Positions 21,199 to 25,336 of a DNA stretch of 25,336 nt are shown here, piece after piece. The notes below the pieces were generated by a model, which did not search any database, had not been told where the DNA came from, and was given only the letters and a program-made list of their open reading frames with translations. A program made the translations under genes and the position numbers. Within the stretch, counting starts at the first letter, position 1; each line of letters begins with the position of its first letter. This DNA is from CAYMUB01 sp964393545. Its GTDB lineage: Bacteria > Patescibacteriota > Microgenomatia > Daviesbacterales > UBA10151. The stretch lies in assembly GCA_964393545.1 (NCBI GenBank), contig CAYMUB010000006.1:1-25336 (forward strand). Reading direction: 5' to 3'.

Positions 21199-22392
21199 TC
21201 ATCGAGGATTCAATAATTCGTTTATTTTGGCAATAGCTTGATCTTGAGTAACATTTTTTGAATGATCCACTCTTAAACCAATCGTTAAGAGAGCTGTTAA
21301 GGCTGCTTGCTCATCTGGTTGGGCAGGATTTTTTAAAGCTCCCCATTTTCTAAATATCTCTCTTTTTGGTCTCCTACCAGTACAGTAACTGATGAACTCT
21401 TGTGGACTAATACCTGCTCTGTTATTTAACATCTCTATTAGTCTTATACCTGAAATATATTGTGGGACACCCAGGTATCCTGCACCTGTATCTTGTCCAG
21501 CAAACGTGGCTATATAATCTGTTATTGCTTCATCTCCACCATGAATAGTTACTAGCTCTCCATTTGCTTGTCTGCCAGAAAAAATAAACCCTTCGCTAAC
21601 AGTATCAAAAGTAGTTGGCACAGAAAAGAAACCCGGTAAGTTAATAGGACTTATGGCAAAACTGCTTTTGTCCATGTTAACGTGAGTGAAACCATGAAAG
21701 AATAAACTTTTTAATAGAACTGTATATATATCAGCCTCCTTCAGAGCCGCAGCTGTGTTTGGATTATTAGTTCTAAACCCTTCCACCTCCCTTGCCAACT
21801 TATCCTTATTTATTAATACCAAACCGCTTTTTATACCTGTCATTTCTGTAGTTTCATCCCCAAGTCCTTTTCTTTCTACTTCAGTTAATTTTCTCTCATT
21901 GTCTGCTTCAATTTCTTGAATAATTCTATAGGTTTCTGTTATGAAAACACCTTGTTCTAATTTGGCTAATGGTTTATTACAATGTATAACCTGGCAATAG
22001 TATTGGGCCACCGCACTACTTAATTCTTTAATAACATCAAAGTCGGAAAATCCAGGGTATTTTTTAAATTCAAGTCTGGTAATTCTATCCTTGGCAGGTA
22101 ACTTTTGCCATCCTTCCCTTAATTTTTCATCTGAAGGTAAAAATAGCTCCCAGGATCTTACCATTGCAGTCCCTACTGCAATACCTGCCAGACCTATTCC
22201 ACCAACTACCAAACCTCTACGCCCTAAATGGTGTAATGGATTCCAATCTGGTGGTTGGGGTGGGGCTGGTAAGAGAGAAGATCCTCTGCCTGATGGCGGG
22301 TGGCTTCGTCTGCTTGGTCGTCTGCGGGCAAAAGACAACAAATCTCCTCTGGATAAACCTTCATTAAATATTGCTTCAACTCTAGTAGCCAT
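21199..22392 (-). CDS. Unknown membrane-anchored protein resembling a peptidase without catalytic Glu
   Basis: A 397-residue protein. A polar, basic, Pro-rich first part (RRRPSRRSHPPSGRGS, about residues 23-38) is followed by a membrane helix (about 58-80, GRRGLVVGGIGLAGIAVG). The rest is predicted outside. LLKSLFFHGFTHVN (about 230-243) and GGDEAITDYIATFAG (about 286-300) look like an HExxH...E gluzincin pair where the catalytic Glu has become Gly (HGFTH). This similarity is my reading, not a search result; it may be a non-catalytic zinc site or unrelated. The twin arginines before the hydrophobic stretch are reminiscent of Tat signals. It is divergent from the 198-residue gene. Confidence 0.65.
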   Translation of the reverse strand: MATRVEAIFNEGLSRGDLLSFARRRPSRRSHPPSGRGSSLLPAPPQPPDWNPLHHLGRRGLVVGGIGLAGIAVGTAMVRSWELFLPSDEKLREGWQKLPAKDRITRLEFKKYPGFSDFDVIKELSSAVAQYYCQVIHCNKPLAKLEQGVFITETYRIIQEIEADNERKLTEVERKGLGDETTEMTGIKSGLVLINKDKLAREVEGFRTNNPNTAAALKEADIYTVLLKSLFFHGFTHVNMDKSSFAISPINLPGFFSVPTTFDTVSEGFIFSGRQANGELVTIHGGDEAITDYIATFAGQDTGAGYLGVPQYISGIRLIEMLNNRAGISPQEFISYCTGRRPKREIFRKWGALKNPAQPDEQAALTALLTIGLRVDHSKNVTQDQAIAKINELLNPR

Positions 22393-22397
22393 GAGAC

Positions 22398-22426
22398 CCT
22401 ATAGTTTAACAGAAATTCAAAACCAA
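22398..22426 (-). promoter_or_regulatory. Promoter of the 397-residue gene
   Basis: On the minus strand TTGGTT (22421-22426), a 17-base spacer and TATAGG (22398-22403) end 5 bases before the ATG at 22392. It lies back to back with the promoter of the 198-residue gene. Confidence 0.55.
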
Positions 22427-22441
22427 AACAAATTATATCAT

Positions 22442-22470
22442 TTGATCCTATAATTATTTTGTGTTAAAAT
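22442..22470 (+). promoter_or_regulatory. Promoter of the 198-residue gene
   Basis: TTGATC (22442-22447), a 17-base spacer and TAAAAT (22465-22470) precede the ATG at 22481 by 10 bases. Confidence 0.6.
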
Positions 22471-22480
22471 TTGCAAACTT

Positions 22481-23077
22481 ATGACAAATCCAGAAGCAGC
22501 TGGAAATAAAATTATCTTTGTTGACGAATATGGTAGGGGTGCAGCTTTAGTTGCTAAAATTAGAGCTGATTTTTATGCAGAACAATATGGTCTTTCAGGA
22601 ATTTCTTTTAGCGCAGAAGGGATCAATCTTCCTAGCCGTTGGGGACTAAAACAAGATTTGCAAAGAGCTTATGATAATCTAAGATTTCCTCACAGACCAA
22701 TAGAATCAATCCCACATCCTACTATAATTACTCCAGGGAGAATTAATACAGCTGAAGCTATTGTATGTTTGTATCCAGAAGATCGCAGGTATATGAAGGA
22801 TCTTGCTTTAAGAGTGCCTGAAGCAAACCAAGAAGATATTCAAAATAAGATTTTCCTCCTAGGTGAACTTGCAGAAAGGATTAGATTGCAAAAACAAGAT
22901 GCAGAACATGTGGAACAACTAACCCCACCTAGAGGGCGGTTAAGATCTAGGTGGCAAAGTTTCCGGGATAGGATTTTTCCTAAAAGTGATCTTGAAATTA
23001 AAAAAGAACAGATCTTAAAAATAGATCAAGACGTTAGAACTTTTGTTGAACATTTATCTAGAACTGGTCAAAATTGA
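22481..23077 (+). CDS. Unknown protein, possibly a catalytically dead LMW phosphatase-like fold
   Basis: A 198-residue protein. The start, KIIFVDEYGRGAALVAKIRA, then GLSGISFSAEGI, lines up by eye with the start of low-molecular-weight protein tyrosine phosphatases (a V-C-x-x-N-x-C-R-S loop, later an SAG). Here the loop is VDEYGRGAA with no CX5R, so it could not act as that enzyme. AEAIVCLYPEDRRYMKDLA would be the later beta-alpha unit. The C-terminus is helical and charged. This is a weak, inferred resemblance; the protein may belong to an unrelated family. It ends 76 bases before secE. Confidence 0.5.
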   Translation: MTNPEAAGNKIIFVDEYGRGAALVAKIRADFYAEQYGLSGISFSAEGINLPSRWGLKQDLQRAYDNLRFPHRPIESIPHPTIITPGRINTAEAIVCLYPEDRRYMKDLALRVPEANQEDIQNKIFLLGELAERIRLQKQDAEHVEQLTPPRGRLRSRWQSFRDRIFPKSDLEIKKEQILKIDQDVRTFVEHLSRTGQN

Positions 23078-23080
23078 GTG

Positions 23081-23109
23081 TTGCCTTCTTAAAAGTAGTT
23101 TGCTATACT
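23081..23109 (+). promoter_or_regulatory. Promoter of the secE-nusG-rplK-rplA operon
   Basis: TTGCCT (23081-23086), a 17-base spacer and TATACT (23104-23109) give a start of transcription near 23116 and a leader of about 38 bases, one of the few real leaders in the window. Confidence 0.65.
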
Positions 23110-23117
23110 TGACAAGT

Positions 23118-23143
23118 TCCTCCAAAAATATGGAGGATTTTTT
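23118..23143 (+). terminator. Leader hairpin with T-run before secE (attenuator-like)
   Basis: TCCTCC (23118-23123) pairs with GGAGGA (23132-23137) over an 8-base loop and is followed by six T residues (23138-23143). It begins within a few bases of the expected transcript start. It has terminator form, but the short distance from the start and its place before an essential operon suggest an attenuator or a 5'-end stabilising hairpin. GGAGG, a perfect ribosome-binding sequence, is locked in the stem and is 17 bases from the secE ATG. Confidence 0.5.
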
Positions 23144-23153
23144 GTAGTTTAAA

Positions 23154-23345
23154 ATGCCCAATATAATTGGATTTTTACAAGAAGTTAAAGAGGAACTGCT
23201 AAAAGTTACCTGGCCAACCAGGGAACAAACTATCCGCTACACTATTTTAGTAATTTTAGTAGCAGTTGCAGTAGGGGTTTTCCTGGGAGGTTTGGACTAT
23301 CTTTTAACTTCTCTAACAGCACTTTTAATAGCTAACACTAAATAA
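23154..23345 (+). CDS. secE: Preprotein translocase subunit SecE
   Basis: A 63-residue protein. The signature EVKEELLKVTWPTREQTIRY in the cytoplasmic helix and one membrane helix (about 29-57) match the short bacterial SecE. SecE clamps SecY in the Sec translocon, which exports the many secreted proteins encoded in this window. It is first in a tight operon with nusG one base downstream and is preceded by the leader hairpin. Confidence 0.93.
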   Translation: MPNIIGFLQEVKEELLKVTWPTREQTIRYTILVILVAVAVGVFLGGLDYLLTSLTALLIANTK

Positions 23346-23346
23346 T

Positions 23347-23973
23347 ATGGATGATAACAAAAAAAATCAAACAGATCAGGACACAAAGACTGTTGAAACT
23401 GTACAAGAGGCTCCTCCTGTGCAGGAAATAATACCAGTTGATACAAAATCCCCTGGAAAATGGTACGTAGTTCATACTTACTCAGGTCATGAAAACAAAG
23501 TGGCAGCTACCTTGAAACAAAGAATTGAGTCAGAACACTTGGCAGATAGAATTCTGGAGGTTTTAGTCCCTACCCAGGATAAAATTGAGATCAAGTCTGG
23601 TAAAAAAGCCACTGTTAAAGAAAAGATTTTCCCTGGATATTTACTTATAAAAATGGTGTTGGATGATGCTTCATGGCTGGCTGTCAGAACTACCCAAGGC
23701 GTAACCTCTTTCGTTGGTATGGGAAACAAGCCTACTCCTATCTCTGATGCAGAAGTTGCCACAATTGTTAAATTCACCCAATCTGAAACCCCTCTTTATA
23801 AACAAGTATTTATGGTAAATGATACTGTTAAAATTGTGGATGGTCCATTTGCAGATTTTATTGGTAAAATTGACAATGTTGATGAAGAAAGAGGCAAAGT
23901 TAAAGTCTTAGTATCTATTTTTGGCAGAGAAACACCGGTTGAGTTAGACTTTTTACAAGTACAAAAGATTTAA
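23347..23973 (+). CDS. nusG: Transcription termination/antitermination factor NusG
   Basis: A 208-residue protein. A disordered acidic N-terminal extension (about residues 1-34) is followed by the NGN domain (GKWYVVHTYSGHENKVAATL to about 150), which binds RNA polymerase, and a C-terminal KOW domain (VNDTVKIVDGPFADFIGKI). NusG affects elongation, pausing and transcription-translation coupling. It has a one-base gap after secE and a three-base gap before rplK. The extension is longer than in E. coli NusG, which starts near the NGN domain. Confidence 0.93.
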   Translation: MDDNKKNQTDQDTKTVETVQEAPPVQEIIPVDTKSPGKWYVVHTYSGHENKVAATLKQRIESEHLADRILEVLVPTQDKIEIKSGKKATVKEKIFPGYLLIKMVLDDASWLAVRTTQGVTSFVGMGNKPTPISDAEVATIVKFTQSETPLYKQVFMVNDTVKIVDGPFADFIGKIDNVDEERGKVKVLVSIFGRETPVELDFLQVQKI

Positions 23974-23976
23974 AAT

Positions 23977-24405
23977 ATGGCAGTTAAAAAAGTTAAAACA
24001 TACATTAAATTAAATATCCCAGCAGGAGTTGCAACTGCTGCTCCACCTGTAGGCCCTGCTTTAGGTCAACATGGTTTACCTATTATGGAGTTTGTCAAAG
24101 CCTTTAATGAAAAAACCAAAGAAAAACAAGGTAATATCTTACCTGTGGTAATCACAGTATATGTGGATAGAACTTTTTCTTTTATCACCAAAGAACCTCC
24201 TGTGGCTGAAATGATCAAAAAAACCTTGAATCTGGAGAAAGGCTCAGGAGTAGCTTTAAAAGAACCAGTTGGAACTTTAACCCGTTCGCAGGTGGAACAA
24301 ATTGCTAAAGCCAAAATGCCGGATTTGAATGCCAATTCTTTAGAAGCTGCAATGAAAATTGTAGAAGGCACAGCCAAAAGTATGGGAGTAAAGGTCAATG
24401 GGTAA
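23977..24405 (+). CDS. rplK: 50S ribosomal protein L11
   Basis: A 142-residue protein with the L11 signature in the N-terminal domain, AGVATAAPPVGPALGQHGLP, then IMEFVKAFNEKTK, and the RNA-binding C-terminal domain (GTLTRSQVEQIAKAKMPDLN). L11 with 23S rRNA forms the GTPase-associated stalk base. The length is typical. The end overlaps rplA by 8 bases. Confidence 0.95.
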   Translation: MAVKKVKTYIKLNIPAGVATAAPPVGPALGQHGLPIMEFVKAFNEKTKEKQGNILPVVITVYVDRTFSFITKEPPVAEMIKKTLNLEKGSGVALKEPVGTLTRSQVEQIAKAKMPDLNANSLEAAMKIVEGTAKSMGVKVNG

Positions 24406-25204
24406 AACAAAAATTAAAACAATAGACGCAGACACTGCTGATAAAAAGCCAGTCAGGAAGCTTGGTAGACAAGACGAGCTGGTTGAAAAACTTAAGGCTG
24501 AACTGGAAGGAGTTGGAGAATCTTCTCCTAAAGAGGAGGCTGCCAAACCTGCTGTAGCAAATGAGCCCAAGCAAAAAACTCAAAAACCAAAACAAGGCAA
24601 AGTTAAACCCAGGTCCAAAAAATACCAGGAAATTGTCAAAGATTTGGATAAATCCAAAACCTATCCCCTAACAACAGCTGTTGAACTTACTAAAAAATTA
24701 TCCTATACCAAAAATGTGGGAACTTTAGAAGCTCATATTAACACCATATCTATAGGCATACGTGGTTTAGTCTCTCTGCCTTTTGTTTCCGGTAAAAAGC
24801 TTAAAATATTAGCTTATGATGGTGAAGATGCAATTATTGAAGAAATAAGCAAAGGCAAAATAGATTTTGATTTAATTGTGACAACACCTGCTGGGATGCC
24901 AAAGCTGGCTAAAGTGGCCAGAATTTTAGGACCCAGAGGTTTAATGCCCAATCCTAAAAATGGCACCATTGCCAATGATTTGAAAAAAGCTGTTGAATCA
25001 TTTCAATCAGGTAAAACAGAGTATAAGACAGAACAAAAAGCTCCTGTTATTCATTTAGGATTAGGTAAATTAAACCAACCTACAGAGGAATTATCAGCCA
25101 ACATTAAAATGTTGATTCAAACTTTAGGCAAAACCAGAATTAAAAAAGTGACCCTTTCCCCAACCATGGGTCCTTCGGTAAAACTTGACCTATCCTCTCT
25201 TTGA
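24398..25204 (+). CDS. rplA: 50S ribosomal protein L1 with N-terminal extension
   Basis: A 268-residue protein; L1 is usually about 230. The standard L1 body begins at KPRSKKYQEIVKDLDKSKTY (about residue 70) and includes LGPRGLMPNPKNGTI. The extra first part (about 1-70) is rich in Lys, Glu and Ala (VEKLKAELEGVGESSPKEEA) and seems disordered. L1 forms the L1 stalk that helps release deacylated tRNA, and in many bacteria represses its own operon by binding the message. The start is inside rplK (8-base overlap), with AAAGG just before the ATG. rplJ and rplL, the common next genes, do not follow. Confidence 0.95.
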   Translation: MGKTKIKTIDADTADKKPVRKLGRQDELVEKLKAELEGVGESSPKEEAAKPAVANEPKQKTQKPKQGKVKPRSKKYQEIVKDLDKSKTYPLTTAVELTKKLSYTKNVGTLEAHINTISIGIRGLVSLPFVSGKKLKILAYDGEDAIIEEISKGKIDFDLIVTTPAGMPKLAKVARILGPRGLMPNPKNGTIANDLKKAVESFQSGKTEYKTEQKAPVIHLGLGKLNQPTEELSANIKMLIQTLGKTRIKKVTLSPTMGPSVKLDLSSL

Positions 25205-25256
25205 CATTTAAATGTGGTTGTCACAATTAATTCGATGTATATGTTAAACTTGATAT

Positions 25257-25336
25257 ATGGAGCGTAGTCGCGTACAGAATATCAAAAGCTCTCTAGCTAG
25301 TGTTGGATCTCGTTTAGCCGGTAATCTCAGCATTAA
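25257..25336 (+). CDS. Start of an unknown gene (partial)
   Basis: An open frame beginning MERSRVQNIKSSLASVGSRL runs to the window edge without a stop (26 complete codons). TTAAAC (25244-25249) lies 7 bases before the ATG, as in other genes here, and TTGTCA (25218-25223) is a possible but badly spaced -35. The product cannot be named from so few residues. Confidence 0.4.
   Translation, partial: MERSRVQNIKSSLASVGSRLAGNLSI

Noticed and set aside
23487..24595. Minus-strand open frames across nusG, rplK and rplA
   Set aside because: They lie wholly within strongly supported core genes and have no promoter or family signal.
2313..25204. Alternative genetic code (UGA as Gly or Trp)
   Set aside because: TGA ends several recognisable proteins at the expected place, and the tRNA-Trp has anticodon CCA.

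Overview
The window is AT-rich, densely packed DNA that looks like a Candidate Phyla Radiation (Patescibacteria) genome, most probably a Microgenomates-type lineage. The clues are small genes with short gaps, surface proteins with a short N-terminal KGVVHLL anchor, dockerin and cohesin-like repeats, Thr/Pro linkers, compact tRNAs without an encoded CCA, and promoters whose -10 box lies 6-8 bases before the start codon. TGA is used as a stop (for example at the ends of the cohesin/dockerin gene, the HNH gene and rplA) and the tRNA-Trp has anticodon CCA, so the code is standard and this is not a UGA-recoding lineage. The lineage is inferred from these traits; no rRNA gene is present.

Layout. 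1-2000: the start of rpmB (minus) head to head with an M50 membrane protease, then an AAA/DUF4143-type ATPase whose promoter is filled by a 30-bp palindrome. 2019-5105: a short anchored peptide translationally coupled to a secreted cohesin-like/dockerin protein, then a Fic-domain protein. 5116-6577: a ribbon-helix-helix protein, a probable 6S RNA not covered by any ORF, and two tRNA-Thr genes (TGT, GGT) flanking an HNH endonuclease. 6586-10809: a TPM-domain protein lacking its usual N-terminus, a frameshifted DedA-like membrane protein, a GH18-like protein, an unknown lipoprotein-like protein and a FecR-like protein. 10846-11123: rpmG (54 codons) and tRNA-Trp. 11149-19457: a frameshifted Nudix gene, a 50-codon peptide coupled to a metallo-beta-lactamase-fold hydrolase, a membrane-anchored coiled-coil protein, a GH1 glycosidase, a class A penicillin-binding protein and a large LamG/DUF1554 surface protein. 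19475-21186: a small toxin-antitoxin patch on the minus strand (one decayed pair, one AbiEii-like pair, one ASCH protein) with a 24-bp direct repeat on both sides of the AbiEii-like pair. 21199-23077: two divergent unknown genes, one resembling a peptidase that has lost its catalytic Glu and one resembling a low-molecular-weight phosphatase that has lost its CX5R loop. 23154-25204: the core operon secE-nusG-rplK-rplA behind a leader hairpin. 25257-end: the start of an unknown gene.

How it fits together. In many bacteria rpmG and tRNA-Trp sit directly before secE-nusG-rplK-rplA. Here about 12 kb of envelope, glycan-active and toxin-antitoxin genes lie between them, so this looks like a conserved translation locus opened up by accessory genes. 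Envelope and surface functions dominate (GH18, GH1, PBP1A, FecR-like, LamG/DUF1554, cohesin/dockerin), which suits an episymbiotic cell interacting with a host surface. Two unlinked surface genes share a nearly identical promoter and N-terminal anchor, pointing to co-regulated surface display. Most first genes of transcription units have promoters compatible with leaderless transcription. Three genes carry single-base frame breaks, which are either real decay or indel errors in the assembly.
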